Counted from the stretch's first letter, positions 1-8,134 are shown. The stretch: DNA of 64,000 bases from Butyricimonas virosa (GCF_025148635.1 NZ_CP102269.1:3472001-3536000); one strand, 5' to 3'. Notes: generated from the sequence alone by a model not told the origin. Numbers and translations are program-made.

Positions 1-210
1 CTAGATTTGGGGTACCCTTTGTTGGTGGGAATATCTCGGAAATCAATGATCTGGCGGTTATTGGAGATTACACCCCAAGAAGCATTAAATGGAACAACCG
101 TACTGAATACGATCTCCCTGTTGAAGGGAGCGCATATTCTCCGGGTTCATGATGTGCGAGAAGCCGTGGAAACCGTGAAAATCGTGGAGACAATGAAAAT
201 GAGTTTATAA
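1..210 (+). CDS. folP: Dihydropteroate synthase, C-terminal fragment (5' end outside window)
   Basis: The open frame runs in from the left edge and ends at a TAA at 208-210. The translation has the SRKS motif (GISRKSM) of the pterin/sulfonamide-binding barrel and the closing GAHILRVHDV segment that marks the end of the TIM barrel in this family. Dihydropteroate synthase joins pterin diphosphate to p-aminobenzoate in cytoplasmic folate synthesis. Only about 69 residues, roughly the last quarter, are present, so start and regulation cannot be judged. Family assignment is firm from the two motifs. Confidence 0.88.
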   Translation, partial: LDLGYPLLVGISRKSMIWRLLEITPQEALNGTTVLNTISLLKGAHILRVHDVREAVETVKIVETMKMSL

Positions 211-225
211 AATTGGTATAGTCTG

Positions 226-261
226 AAGGTTCGTAAGGTCCATAACGTTCATAAGGTCCAT
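226..261. repeat. Nonamer tandem array, four 9-base units
   Basis: Four consecutive 9-base units read AAGGTTCGT, AAGGTCCAT, AACGTTCAT and AAGGTCCAT. The array lies between folP and the RNA methylase gene. Related 9-base arrays occur at 365-400 and 33721-33756. Function unknown. Confidence 0.75.
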
Positions 262-311
262 TGCTCTTTGTGGGGCGCTTTGTCAACAATTGCACACGCT
301 ACCTTTTAACC

Positions 312-346
312 CTCCCCCTGTGTAAGGGGGAGTTGGAGGGGGTAGT
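312..346. repeat. GC-rich dispersed palindromic repeat, copy A
   Basis: A 35-base element contains the hairpin CCCCCT-GTGTA-AGGGGG followed by GTTGGAGGGGGTAGT. An identical copy lies at 63810-63844 and a near-identical inverted copy at 63756-63790. It resembles dispersed intergenic REP/BIME-type repeats. It sits between two nonamer arrays in the folP-methylase gap. Confidence 0.8.
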
Positions 347-364
347 TTGTCTGTATAAAACAAG

Positions 365-400
365 ACTTTACAAACCTTATAAACTTTACGAACTATTTCA
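365..400. repeat. Nonamer tandem array, four 9-base units
   Basis: Units ACTTTACAA, ACCTTATAA, ACTTTACGA and ACTATTTCA follow each other without gaps. The last unit runs into the 3' end of the methylase gene (stop at 393). Reverse-complemented, the units resemble the array at 33721-33756. Confidence 0.65.
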
Positions 401-938
401 GTTGTTTGTAGAATAGCGGGTGGATGACCTGCCATAGTACAATTCCGGCGGTGACGGATATGTTGAATGAATGTTTGGTTCCGAACTGGGGGATCTCGAT
501 ACAGTCATCCGAAAGATCAACTACTTCCTGTTGCACGCCTTTTACCTCGTTTCCGAAGATGAAAGCATATTTTCGTCCGCTTTCGATGGCGAATTGTTCC
601 AGAGAAATACTGTTTTCCACTTGTTCCACGGATAGAATCGTGTACCCTTCGTTTTTCAATGCCTGAACCGCATCGGTGGTTTCTTCGAAATACTCCCAGT
701 CCACGCTTTCTTCTGCTCCGAGGGCCGTTTTGTGTATTTCCCGATGGGGTGGTGTTGCCGTGATACCACAAAGATATATCTTGGAAAGCCGGAAAGCGTC
801 GGATGTGCGGAACACGGAACCGATGTTATTCAAGCTGCGCACGTTGTCCAGTACAACCACGATCGGGAGTTTTTCAGCGTCTTTATACTCTTCCGTGGTG
901 AGTCGGTTCAGTTCTTCATTGAGGAGTTTACGAGACAT
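393..938 (-). CDS. SpoU/TrmH-family RNA 2'-O-methyltransferase
   Basis: A 181-residue protein of the SPOUT (alpha/beta knot) class, which transfers methyl from S-adenosylmethionine to a ribose 2'-OH in tRNA or rRNA. Visible family motifs are the early LDNVRSLNNIGSVFRT segment (motif 1, with the catalytic N and R), FIFGNEVKGV (motif 2) and IPQFGTKHSFNISVTAGI (motif 3, knot). The length is that of a bare SpoU domain with only a short N-terminal helix, so no extra RNA-binding domain is present. The target nucleotide cannot be read from sequence. It lies 15 bases downstream of miaB on the same strand, so the two tRNA/rRNA modification genes probably share a transcript. Confidence 0.88.
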   Translation of the reverse strand: MSRKLLNEELNRLTTEEYKDAEKLPIVVVLDNVRSLNNIGSVFRTSDAFRLSKIYLCGITATPPHREIHKTALGAEESVDWEYFEETTDAVQALKNEGYTILSVEQVENSISLEQFAIESGRKYAFIFGNEVKGVQQEVVDLSDDCIEIPQFGTKHSFNISVTAGIVLWQVIHPLFYKQLK

Positions 939-949
939 GATAATGACTG

Positions 950-963
950 ATTTTCAATTTTTA
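950..963. repeat. Short heptamer-periodic element
   Basis: Two 7-base units, ATTTTCA and ATTTTTA, overlap the stop codon region of miaB. This is the shortest of the 7-base arrays in the window. Confidence 0.4.
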
Positions 964-2285
964 ATTGCTTCACCGATGAGAGTTGCAGGGGTACATTCCG
1001 TGACACGAACCTGAACGAGTTCACCAACTTTAGCCCCGTTATCCGGGAAGACGATCACCTTGTTTTGGCTGCTGCGACCGAAAAGTTCATCCGATTTTTT
1101 CTTAGAAACACCTTCCACGAGTACCTCGAATACTTTACCCACGTCTTTCAAGTTGCTTTGGTGAGAAATCTCCACCTGCATATCAATTAGTTCCTGTAAA
1201 CGGCGTCCTTTTACTTCCTCGTCCACGTTATCCGGCAAGTTACGAGAGGCCATGGTACCCGGACGTTCCGAGTATTTGAACATGAAGGCAGAGTCGAACA
1301 TAACCTCTTTCATCAAGTCAAGGGTTTGTTGGTAATCTTCCTCGCTTTCGTTGTGGAACCCGACGAACACGTCCGTGGAAATCCCGCAATCGGGGACGAT
1401 CTCACGGATGGCACGAATCCGGTCAAGGTACCATTCACGGGTATATTTTCGGTTCATGTCCTTCAGAACGGAATTACTCCCGGATTGGAAGGGCAGATGG
1501 ATATGTTTGCAAATGTTGGAATGGGTGGCAATCGCACGTAGAATGTCGTCATTCATGTCTTTCGGGTGTGAGGTGGCAAAACGGATACGCATATTGGGTA
1601 CCGTTTGCGCTACCATGGCAAGCAGAGCTGGGAAATTCACTTCCTGATTATCTCCCCGCCAGAGATATGAATTTACATTCTGACCGAGTAGTGTCACTTC
1701 CTTGTAACCTTTGGATTGAAGGTCTAGAACTTCATTGACAATACTTCTGGGACTTCGGCTACGCTCGCGGCCCCGGGTGTACGGAACGATGCAATAGGTA
1801 CAGAAATTATTACATCCCCTCATGATGGAAACGAATCCTGAAATGGCTGTTTCGTCAATTCGGGAAGGGCAGATGTCCTTGTAGGTTTCCGTGGTGGAGA
1901 GTTCGATGTTGATGGCTTTCTCGCCTTTTTCGGCTTTCTCGATTAAAGAAGGGAGGTCCATGTATGCGTCGGGACCAACCACGATATTCACGTTTTTCTC
2001 CTGTTCAAAAAGAGCCTCTCCCAAACGTTCTGCCATACATCCCATGATGGCGACCAGCACGTGTGGATTCTTTTTCTTTACCTCGGAAAATCCTTGTACC
2101 CGTCCGCGAACCCGTTGTTCCGCGTTTTCACGCACGGAACAGGTGTTCACCAGTATCACGTCTGCTTCACTTTTTTCTTGCGTCCGTTGATATCCTTTGT
2201 CTTCCAAGATGGCTGCAACCACTTCACTGTCGGCCACGTTCATCTGGCAACCGTAAGTTTCTATATAAAATTTCTTTACCTTCAT
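954..2285 (-). CDS. miaB: tRNA-2-methylthio-N6-isopentenyladenosine synthase MiaB
   Basis: This radical SAM methylthiotransferase adds the 2-methylthio group to N6-isopentenyl-A37 of tRNAs. The N-terminal UPF0004 domain begins FYIETYGCQMN and contains further cysteines (NTCSVRENA, IMGCMAERLG) that hold the auxiliary 4Fe-4S cluster. The radical SAM cluster motif is MRGCNNFCTYCIVPYTRGRE (CxxxCxxC), and a TRAM-like C-terminal domain follows. The frame stays open upstream to a TTG at 2303, but the ATG at 2285 is preferred. It gives the usual MKKFYIETYGCQ-type start, and a TACCTTTG -7 element at 2308-2315 would put the transcript start near 2301. Predicted length is 443 residues, normal for MiaB. 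Confidence 0.95.
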   Translation of the reverse strand: MKVKKFYIETYGCQMNVADSEVVAAILEDKGYQRTQEKSEADVILVNTCSVRENAEQRVRGRVQGFSEVKKKNPHVLVAIMGCMAERLGEALFEQEKNVNIVVGPDAYMDLPSLIEKAEKGEKAINIELSTTETYKDICPSRIDETAISGFVSIMRGCNNFCTYCIVPYTRGRERSRSPRSIVNEVLDLQSKGYKEVTLLGQNVNSYLWRGDNQEVNFPALLAMVAQTVPNMRIRFATSHPKDMNDDILRAIATHSNICKHIHLPFQSGSNSVLKDMNRKYTREWYLDRIRAIREIVPDCGISTDVFVGFHNESEEDYQQTLDLMKEVMFDSAFMFKYSERPGTMASRNLPDNVDEEVKGRRLQELIDMQVEISHQSNLKDVGKVFEVLVEGVSKKKSDELFGRSSQNKVIVFPDNGAKVGELVQVRVTECTPATLIGEAIKN

Positions 2286-2307
2286 TCCTGATTTTATTTG
2301 CAAGGGG

Positions 2308-2315
2308 CAAAGGTA
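2308..2315 (-). promoter_or_regulatory. Putative -7 promoter element for miaB
   Basis: Minus-strand TACCTTTG fits the Bacteroidetes -7 consensus TAnnTTTG and lies 22 bases before the miaB ATG. I see no good -33 TTTG at the right spacing, so support is partial. Confidence 0.45.
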
Positions 2316-2542
2316 ATGAATTTTAATCTACGGACTTTCTATTTTCTTTTAAAAATGCAAAACCGTACTATCGTTTGTCTTGGGGCTATATCTGTCGTGT
2401 CATGTTGTCGTTATTTCTTCGTTATTCTTTCGTTCTATAGAGCGAGTGTTTATCGATAGTATATCGAGGAGATAACGAATAGGTGTAAGAGTTGGTGAAA
2501 CTCAGGTGTTTATTAAGTTTTGAGGAAAAATGTATTTGAAAA

Positions 2543-2574
2543 TTTGCATTGAAAATCTTTATGAACTACATTTG
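2543..2574 (+). promoter_or_regulatory. Bacteroidetes-type promoter of the capsule locus
   Basis: TTTG at 2543-2546 and TACATTTG at 2567-2574 are separated by 20 bases, a full match to the -33/-7 consensus of the Bacteroidetes primary sigma factor. The expected start point is near 2581, which leaves a leader of about 125 bases before upxY. I found no long inverted repeats around it, so it does not look invertible. It lies in the only gap above 300 bases (2286-2705); upstream of it I see nothing coding. Confidence 0.75.
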
Positions 2575-2580
2575 CCCCGT

Positions 2581-2705
2581 TCATTTGTCTAATATGGTCC
2601 TCTCTGTTTAAGAGGCGGACGTTTAGGAAAAGGGCGTCTTATTTAATTCTTCGGGCAAAGATCACTCCGTGGATGATCAGGAGGCGCAGCTTTGTCGTAG
2701 AGTGA
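2581..2705 (+). promoter_or_regulatory. Structured 5' leader of upxY with competing hairpins
   Basis: The leader contains GATCA (2660-2664) pairing with TGATC (2674-2678). It also contains a competing pairing of TCACTC (2662-2667) with GAGTGA (2700-2705), directly before the start codon. The two use overlapping bases, so they exclude each other. An upstream GGACG/CGTCT pairing is also possible near 2607-2640. Capsule operons of this type are controlled by antitermination in the leader by UpxY proteins, so a regulatory role is plausible but inferred. Confidence 0.45.
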
Positions 2706-3248
2706 ATGAATAAAAATTATGTGATGCTTAAATTATCCGATAACGAGCTACATTGGTATGTTGCAAATACTTGTCGTCAGGAGAAAAAGATAAAACAGCG
2801 TTTGGATAGCATGGGGATTGAGAATTTCATTCCGTTCCAACAAATTGCACGAAAAATTCATGGTGTTGATAAATTAATAGAAGTACCGGTTATTCCTAAT
2901 CTGGTATTTATTCATACAACCTTAAAAACTTGCATGTCATTGATTCAAGAATATGCTTTTGATATGCGTTATTTGAGGGATCGGGAAACGGGAAACTTCT
3001 TGATTGTTCCCGATAAACAGATGAATGATTTTATGTTCTTGCTTGACTTCTCCAAGGAAATGGTGGAGGTGGTGAACGAGAATCTGAAAAAAGGCGATAA
3101 AGTACGTGTCATAAAAGGAGATTTTGCCGGGATCGAAGGAGAATTGATCCGGGTGAAAGGTCATAAAAGAGTGGTCGTAAGGCTGGAAGGGGTCGTGTCT
3201 TTAGCTACAGCGTATATTCCTGGTAGTTTTCTGGAAAAGATAGAATAG
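2706..3248 (+). CDS. UpxY-family transcription antiterminator (NusG paralogue)
   Basis: A 180-residue NusG-like protein. The N-terminal NGN domain starts with LHWYVANTCRQEKKIKQRL (about residues 13-110), and a C-terminal KOW-type domain contains KGDKVRVIKGDFAGIEGEL (about 124-180). In Bacteroides, locus-specific UpxY proteins encoded first in each capsule operon bind RNA polymerase in the leader and let it read through the long operon. Position, length and domains match that role here. It follows a consensus promoter and structured leader and precedes more than 20 kb of polysaccharide genes on the same strand. The start at 2706 has no clear Shine-Dalgarno, which is normal for Bacteroidetes; the ATG at 2724 is an alternative. 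Confidence 0.88.
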   Translation: MNKNYVMLKLSDNELHWYVANTCRQEKKIKQRLDSMGIENFIPFQQIARKIHGVDKLIEVPVIPNLVFIHTTLKTCMSLIQEYAFDMRYLRDRETGNFLIVPDKQMNDFMFLLDFSKEMVEVVNENLKKGDKVRVIKGDFAGIEGELIRVKGHKRVVVRLEGVVSLATAYIPGSFLEKIE

Positions 3249-3252
3249 AAGA

Positions 3253-3945
3253 ATGAAAAATGATTTTTTTCATGACTTGTACATAACCATTCGGGATGTG
3301 CGAGTAAGGGATTGTTCTGCAATGTCATTATCTCATTTGCTACATGGTTATTTGTCCGTGTATGCGATGGTACGGGTTTCTCCCATTTTGGAACGGGAGT
3401 ATGGAACACTGCAGGAAATTCATGGGCGGTTGCGTGAAATAGCAAAGGAATTGTCTAAGGCAATGAAAGATACCTCTATCGAGCTGGACGAACGGATAGG
3501 GTATGTGGCTGATTTGATGGATGCTTATCAGACATATTCAGATATGGATCTTTTGAATGAGGCGTTGGATGTGGCTTATCGGATATTGACCGTGGATGAG
3601 AAAGGGGAGATCGTGATACCGGGTAGAACTCCTAACGTGTGTCGATTGCTTTGTAGTTGGTACTATTTTACGGGGGAGGAGTGGTGTTTGGAGATGGCGA
3701 AAGGGATTGTAGGAGATTACGATAATCTAGAAAAAAAGCAAGCGTGGCAATGGTTGCGAGCTGTGAGTTGTTTTAAGAATTTGTCAGAAGACATGATATT
3801 TTGGGAGAGATGGAAGCAAGAAGAGAAGGAGGTATTGGGTAATATCATTGTTTCTATAGAAAATATCGGAATCGCAGGTAAAGAAACTTTTTGTTTCGAG
3901 CTATTGGGGATGTGGGAATTGAAGGGCAAAGGGTTTGAATTATAA
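3253..3945 (+). CDS. Uncharacterised protein, second gene of capsule operon
   Basis: A 230-residue soluble, mostly helical protein that I do not recognise. It lacks a signal peptide and membrane segments. The middle (about residues 70-190) has alternating helical pairs such as VADLMDAYQTYSDMDLLNEA and repeated Trp/Cys-rich helices (LLCSWYYFTGEEWCLEMAKG), suggesting a TPR-like or six-hairpin-like helical fold. It starts 4 bases after upxY, so it is almost certainly cotranscribed and translated with it. In Bacteroides fragilis the second gene of capsule loci encodes UpxZ, a trans-inhibitor of other loci's UpxY proteins. This protein is longer and I see no clear similarity, so a UpxZ-like role is only a positional guess. 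Confidence 0.6.
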   Translation: MKNDFFHDLYITIRDVRVRDCSAMSLSHLLHGYLSVYAMVRVSPILEREYGTLQEIHGRLREIAKELSKAMKDTSIELDERIGYVADLMDAYQTYSDMDLLNEALDVAYRILTVDEKGEIVIPGRTPNVCRLLCSWYYFTGEEWCLEMAKGIVGDYDNLEKKQAWQWLRAVSCFKNLSEDMIFWERWKQEEKEVLGNIIVSIENIGIAGKETFCFELLGMWELKGKGFEL

Positions 3946-3965
3946 TTGAAATAGTTAAATATATC

Positions 3966-4937
3966 ATGAAGAATTTTGCTTTGATCGGGGTGGCCGGTTA
4001 CATCGCTCCCCGTCATTTACGTGCCATAAAAGACACGGGTAATCGTTTGGTCGCGGCTTACGACAAGTTTGACAGCGTGGGAATCATGGATAGTTTCTTT
4101 CCCGAAGCGTCCTTTTTCACGGAGATGGAATTGTTCGATCGTTATTGTTCCCGGATAAAGGGTGATGATAACCGGGTAGACATGGTTTCCGTCTGTACAC
4201 CTAACTACTTGCATGACGCTCATATCCGTTACGGGTTACGCTTGGGTGCTGACGTGATCTGCGAGAAACCGCTGGTGTTGAACCCGTGGAATATCGATGC
4301 TTTGGCCGAGGTGGAACGGGAAACCGGGCACAAGGTGAACAACATCCTTCAACTTCGCTTGCATGACTCGATCAAGGCCTTGAAAAAACGAATAGACGAG
4401 GGTCCGAAAGATAAAGTTTACGACGTGGATTTGACTTATATCACTTCTCGCGGTAACTGGTATTACACGAGCTGGAAAGGTGACGAGCGCAAGAGTGGAG
4501 GCGTGGCAACGAATATCGGTGTTCATTTTTACGACATGTTGACATGGGTTTTCGGAGGGGTAAAGGAGAACATCGTTCACGTGAAGAGCCATGACCGTGT
4601 AGCCGGGTATTTGGAGCTAGAACGTGCTCGTGTTCGTTATTTCTTGAGCATAAATGCCGATAACCTACCGGAGAATGCCGTGGAGGGAGAGAAACGCACC
4701 TATCGTTCCATCCGTATCGAGGGTGAGGAGTTCGAGTTTAGTAACGGTTTCACGGAGTTACACACGGAGAGTTACAAGCACGTTCTTTCTGGTGAAGGTT
4801 TCGGTTTGGATGAGGTTCGTAATTGTATAAATATCGTTCATCATATCCGTAACGCTGAACCGATAGGTTTGAAAGGTGATTATCACCCGCTGGCTAAACT
4901 ACCTCTCGTGAAACATCCTTTCGGTTGGACGAGATAA
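3966..4937 (+). CDS. WlbA/WbpB-like UDP-GlcNAc(A) 3-dehydrogenase (Gfo/Idh/MocA family)
   Basis: A 323-residue NAD-dependent oxidoreductase. It starts MKNFALIGVAGYIAPRHL, the characteristic opening of WlbA/WbpB, and contains VSVCTPNYLHDAHI and the catalytic-loop motif CEKPLVLNPWN. WlbA/WbpB oxidises C3 of UDP-N-acetyl-glucosaminuronic acid en route to 2,3-diacetamido uronic acids. The next gene encodes the partner nucleotide-sugar 6-dehydrogenase, which fits. The gene is clearly richer in G+C than the block starting at 6272. The pathway also needs a 3-aminotransferase and a 3-N-acetyltransferase. The only aminotransferase here (22234-23448) looks like WcfR rather than WbpE/WlbC, so completeness is uncertain. 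Confidence 0.85.
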   Translation: MKNFALIGVAGYIAPRHLRAIKDTGNRLVAAYDKFDSVGIMDSFFPEASFFTEMELFDRYCSRIKGDDNRVDMVSVCTPNYLHDAHIRYGLRLGADVICEKPLVLNPWNIDALAEVERETGHKVNNILQLRLHDSIKALKKRIDEGPKDKVYDVDLTYITSRGNWYYTSWKGDERKSGGVATNIGVHFYDMLTWVFGGVKENIVHVKSHDRVAGYLELERARVRYFLSINADNLPENAVEGEKRTYRSIRIEGEEFEFSNGFTELHTESYKHVLSGEGFGLDEVRNCINIVHHIRNAEPIGLKGDYHPLAKLPLVKHPFGWTR

Positions 4938-4946
4938 TATTCTCTC

Positions 4947-4974
4947 GTTTTCAATTTTCAACTTTCCATTTTTA
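4947..4974. repeat. Heptamer tandem array
   Basis: Four 7-base units GTTTTCA, ATTTTCA, ACTTTCC and ATTTTTA fill the gap before the nucleotide-sugar dehydrogenase, ending 6 bases before its ATG. Confidence 0.65.
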
Positions 4975-4980
4975 ATTGTC

Positions 4981-6270
4981 ATGTATAATAAACTAGTGAA
5001 TAAAGAAGCCAGGCTGGCGCTTGTCGGTTTAGGCTACGTGGGTTTGCCCATCGCGTTAGAGTTCGCCAAGAGAATTTCTGTTATCGGTTTTGATATCAAC
5101 GAGGATCGTCTTGCCAAGATGCGGCAGGGGGTAGATCCTTGTAAAGAGCTGGATCATGCCGCCTTTGAAGAGGCAGATATAAAATTTACCTCCTCTATTG
5201 ACGAGTTACGGGAGGCTTCATTCTTTATCGTGGCCGTACCGACCCCTATAGATCGCCATAATCAACCGGACTTGACACCGTTGTTAAGCGCGACTCGTTC
5301 CGTGGCTCACGCCTTGAAAAGAGGGGATTACGTGGTTTACGAGTCAACGGTTTACCCCGGTTGTACAGAGGAGGATTGCTTGCCGATCCTGGAAGAGATT
5401 TCCGGCTTGAAAGCGGGAGTTGATTTTAAAATTGGTTACTCACCGGAACGTATCAACCCCGGAGAGAAGGTTCACACGTTACCTAACACGATCAAGATCG
5501 TATCGGGCTGTGACGGGGAGGCCTTGGATGTCATCGCTAAAGTTTACGAGCTCGTGGTTAAACCGGGAGTTCATCGAGCCCCGAATATCAAGGTGGCGGA
5601 AGCGGCAAAGATTATCGAGAACACGCAACGGGACGTGAACATCGCCTTGATGAACGAGTTGTCGATTATTTTTAGCCGAATCGGAATCAACACGTATGAT
5701 GTGTTGGAAGCTGCCGGAACGAAATGGAATTTTTTGAAGTTCTACCCGGGATTGGTGGGGGGACATTGTATAGGTGTTGACCCTTATTACCTGGTGTACA
5801 AGGCAAGCGAGTTAAAATATCACACGCAGATTATCAGTGCGGGTCGCTTTATTAATGACACGATGGGAGGGTACATCGCTAAAAAATTGGTGAAGAAGTT
5901 GATTGGCATGGGCAAGGGGGTTCTCGGGGCTCGAGTACTCGTGATGGGAATGACCTTCAAGGAGAACGTGGCTGATATTCGTAACTCGAAGGTGGTTGAT
6001 ATTATCAACGAGTTAAAGGATTTTGGCGTTGATGTTGATGTGGTTGACGCTCATGCAGATTCGGAAGAGGTGAAACAGGTGTACGGTTTCGGGTTGATCG
6101 AGAAGCCGAGGAATAATTATGATGCGGTGATCGTGGCTGTTTCTCATGATGCTTACAAGGATTTGGACGAGAAGTATTTCAAGTCGTTGACTTATGATAA
6201 CGCGGTATTGGTGGATGTGAAGGGGATGTATAGAGGAAAAATTAATGAATTAAAATATTGGAGTTTGTAA
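4981..6270 (+). CDS. UDP-N-acetyl-hexosamine 6-dehydrogenase (WbpO/TviB/WbpA type)
   Basis: A 429-residue UDP-glucose/GDP-mannose dehydrogenase-family enzyme that oxidises C6 of a UDP-HexNAc to the uronic acid in two NAD steps. Motifs: Rossmann VGLGYVGLPIALEFAKR at the N terminus, ESTVYPGCTEEDC, and the catalytic thiol in GLVGGHCIGVDPYYL (Cys263). The C-terminal UDP-binding domain has GMTFKENVADIRNSK. Length and the CIGVDPYY loop match the WbpO/TviB group acting on UDP-GalNAc or UDP-GlcNAc. With the upstream WlbA-like gene, UDP-GlcNAcA is the likelier product. It ends 1 base before rfbF, exactly where base composition shifts to A+T-rich. Confidence 0.88.
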   Translation: MYNKLVNKEARLALVGLGYVGLPIALEFAKRISVIGFDINEDRLAKMRQGVDPCKELDHAAFEEADIKFTSSIDELREASFFIVAVPTPIDRHNQPDLTPLLSATRSVAHALKRGDYVVYESTVYPGCTEEDCLPILEEISGLKAGVDFKIGYSPERINPGEKVHTLPNTIKIVSGCDGEALDVIAKVYELVVKPGVHRAPNIKVAEAAKIIENTQRDVNIALMNELSIIFSRIGINTYDVLEAAGTKWNFLKFYPGLVGGHCIGVDPYYLVYKASELKYHTQIISAGRFINDTMGGYIAKKLVKKLIGMGKGVLGARVLVMGMTFKENVADIRNSKVVDIINELKDFGVDVDVVDAHADSEEVKQVYGFGLIEKPRNNYDAVIVAVSHDAYKDLDEKYFKSLTYDNAVLVDVKGMYRGKINELKYWSL

Positions 6271-6271
6271 T

Positions 6272-7051
6272 ATGAAAGCTGTAATTTTAGCTGGGGGTTT
6301 TGGAACACGATTAAGTGAAGTTACAAATTTGCTTCCTAAGCCGATGGTCGAAATAGGAGGGAAACCTATTTTATGGCATATCATGAAAACCTATAGTCAT
6401 TATGGTATTAACGATTTTATTATTTGTTGTGGCTATAAACAATATATCATTAAGGAGTATTTTGCAAATTATTTTTGTCATAATTGTGATATGACTGTAA
6501 ATCTGTCTGATAATAGTACTGAAATTTTGGATAATCATTCCGAGAATTGGAGAGTTACAATGATCGACACTGGTTTGCACACAATGACAGGTAGTCGAAT
6601 AAAACGAATTCAAAAATATATAGGCAATGAGCGATTTCTGTTAACATATGGCGATGGTGTATCAGATATTAATATTGCAGATGTTATTGTGCAACATGAA
6701 AACAATGGAGCGATCTTAACTTTGACGGCCTATATGCCTACTGGTAAATTTGGAGCACTAGATATTGATAAAACTTCTAATCGGGTCAGGTCTTTTCAAG
6801 AAAAACCTAAAGGTGATGGTAATTGGGTAAATGCAGGATATTTTGTTTGTGAACCTGAAGTCTTTGAATATATACCTGATGGACAGGATTTTATTAGTTT
6901 TGAAAAAGAACCATTAGAGCAAATTGCAAAAAATGGCGGAATGTTTGCTTATAAGCATACTGGATTTTGGAGACCGATGGATGTGCTAAAAGATAATAGG
7001 GATCTTAATGAATTGTGGGATAAAGGAGAGGCTCCTTGGAAGGTTTGGTAA
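6272..7051 (+). CDS. rfbF: Glucose-1-phosphate cytidylyltransferase
   Basis: A 259-residue nucleotidyltransferase that makes CDP-glucose from CTP and glucose-1-phosphate, the first step of all CDP-deoxysugar routes. It opens with MKAVILAGGFGTRLSE (GGxGTR nucleotide-binding loop) and LLPKPMVEIGGKPILWHIM. It also has LLTYGDGVSDINI (metal site), VRSFQEKPKGDGNWVNAGYF and the terminal FWRPMDVLKDNRDLNELW block typical of RfbF. The next gene is the matching CDP-glucose 4,6-dehydratase, 3 bases away, which supports CTP specificity. It is the first gene of the A+T-rich block. Confidence 0.93.
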   Translation: MKAVILAGGFGTRLSEVTNLLPKPMVEIGGKPILWHIMKTYSHYGINDFIICCGYKQYIIKEYFANYFCHNCDMTVNLSDNSTEILDNHSENWRVTMIDTGLHTMTGSRIKRIQKYIGNERFLLTYGDGVSDINIADVIVQHENNGAILTLTAYMPTGKFGALDIDKTSNRVRSFQEKPKGDGNWVNAGYFVCEPEVFEYIPDGQDFISFEKEPLEQIAKNGGMFAYKHTGFWRPMDVLKDNRDLNELWDKGEAPWKVW

Positions 7052-7054
7052 ATT

Positions 7055-8134
7055 ATGGATATTGATATATTTGATAATTTTTATAAAGGTAAGCGTGTGC
7101 TTGTTACAGGGCATACCGGTTTTAAAGGTTCGTGGCTTTCTATTTGGTTGCATGAATTGGGTGCAGAAGTGATAGGTGTGGCTAAAGATCCGTTGTCGGG
7201 GCGAGATAATTTTGTACTTTCTGGAGTTGGAAAAAAAATGAAAGCCGATTTAAGGGCTGATATTCGTGATGGTGAATTGATGAAAACTATTTTTCATAAA
7301 TATCAACCTGAAATTGTTTTTCACCTTGCGGCACAGCCTCTTGTAAGGTTAAGTTATGAAATTCCCGTAGAAACGTATGAGGTTAATGTTATGGGTTCTA
7401 TTCATGTGATGGAAGCTATCCGTGCGACTCCTAGTGTTAAGGTCGGTGTGATGATAACTACAGATAAGTGTTATGAAAATAAAGAACAAATCTGGGGCTA
7501 TCGTGAAAATGAGGCGATGGGAGGGTATGATCCTTATTCTAGTAGCAAAGGGGCTGCGGAGATAATGATCGCATCTTGGCGGCGTTCTTTTTTTAATCCA
7601 GAACAATTTGAAAAACATGGAAAATCGATAGCCAGTGTACGTGCTGGTAATGTGATTGGTGGTGGCGATTGGGCCTTGGATAGAATTATACCAGATTGTA
7701 TAAGAGCTTTGGAGGACGATCGTCCTATTATTATTCGTAGCCCTCAATCTATTCGTCCATGGCAGCATGTGCTTGAGCCACTCGGTGGTTACATGATGTT
7801 GGCTCAAAGAATGTGGAATGAACCAACTCAGTATTGTGAGGGGTGGAATTTTGGACCTAAGACGGAATCTATATCAACTGTTTGGGATATTGCAACTAGA
7901 GTGGTTGCCAGTTATGGTAAGGGTATGTTGAAAGATTTATCTGATCCGCATGTTTTGCATGAGGCTAAATTATTAATGTTGGATATTAGTAAGGCTAAAT
8001 TTAAGCTCGGTTGGGAACCGCGAATGAATATCGAGGAGACGGTTGCCTTGACTATGGACTGGTATAGGAAATATAAAATAATGAATGGATATGATTTGTG
8101 TGTTGAGCAAATCAATGAATATGTAGCAAAATGA
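7055..8134 (+). CDS. rfbG: CDP-glucose 4,6-dehydratase
   Basis: A 359-residue extended short-chain dehydrogenase converting CDP-glucose to CDP-4-keto-6-deoxyglucose. It has the Rossmann motif VTGHTGFKGSWLSIWL, VFHLAAQPLVRLSYE, the Thr of MITTDKCYEN and the active-site YSSSK in GYDPYSSSKGAAEIM. The region SIRPWQHVLEPLGGYM is characteristic of RfbG. It overlaps the next gene by 4 bases (ATGA). No RfbH-type 3-dehydratase follows, so the 4-keto product is not obviously turned into a 3,6-dideoxyhexose. The next enzymes are a reductase/epimerase and a transketolase. Confidence 0.93.
   Translation: MDIDIFDNFYKGKRVLVTGHTGFKGSWLSIWLHELGAEVIGVAKDPLSGRDNFVLSGVGKKMKADLRADIRDGELMKTIFHKYQPEIVFHLAAQPLVRLSYEIPVETYEVNVMGSIHVMEAIRATPSVKVGVMITTDKCYENKEQIWGYRENEAMGGYDPYSSSKGAAEIMIASWRRSFFNPEQFEKHGKSIASVRAGNVIGGGDWALDRIIPDCIRALEDDRPIIIRSPQSIRPWQHVLEPLGGYMMLAQRMWNEPTQYCEGWNFGPKTESISTVWDIATRVVASYGKGMLKDLSDPHVLHEAKLLMLDISKAKFKLGWEPRMNIEETVALTMDWYRKYKIMNGYDLCVEQINEYVAK

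Noticed and set aside
2418..2479. Inverted repeat TTCGTTAT/ATAACGAA upstream of the capsule promoter, considered as an invertible-promoter arm
   Set aside because: Only 8 bases, both arms lie upstream of the promoter rather than on each side of it, and no invertase gene is near.
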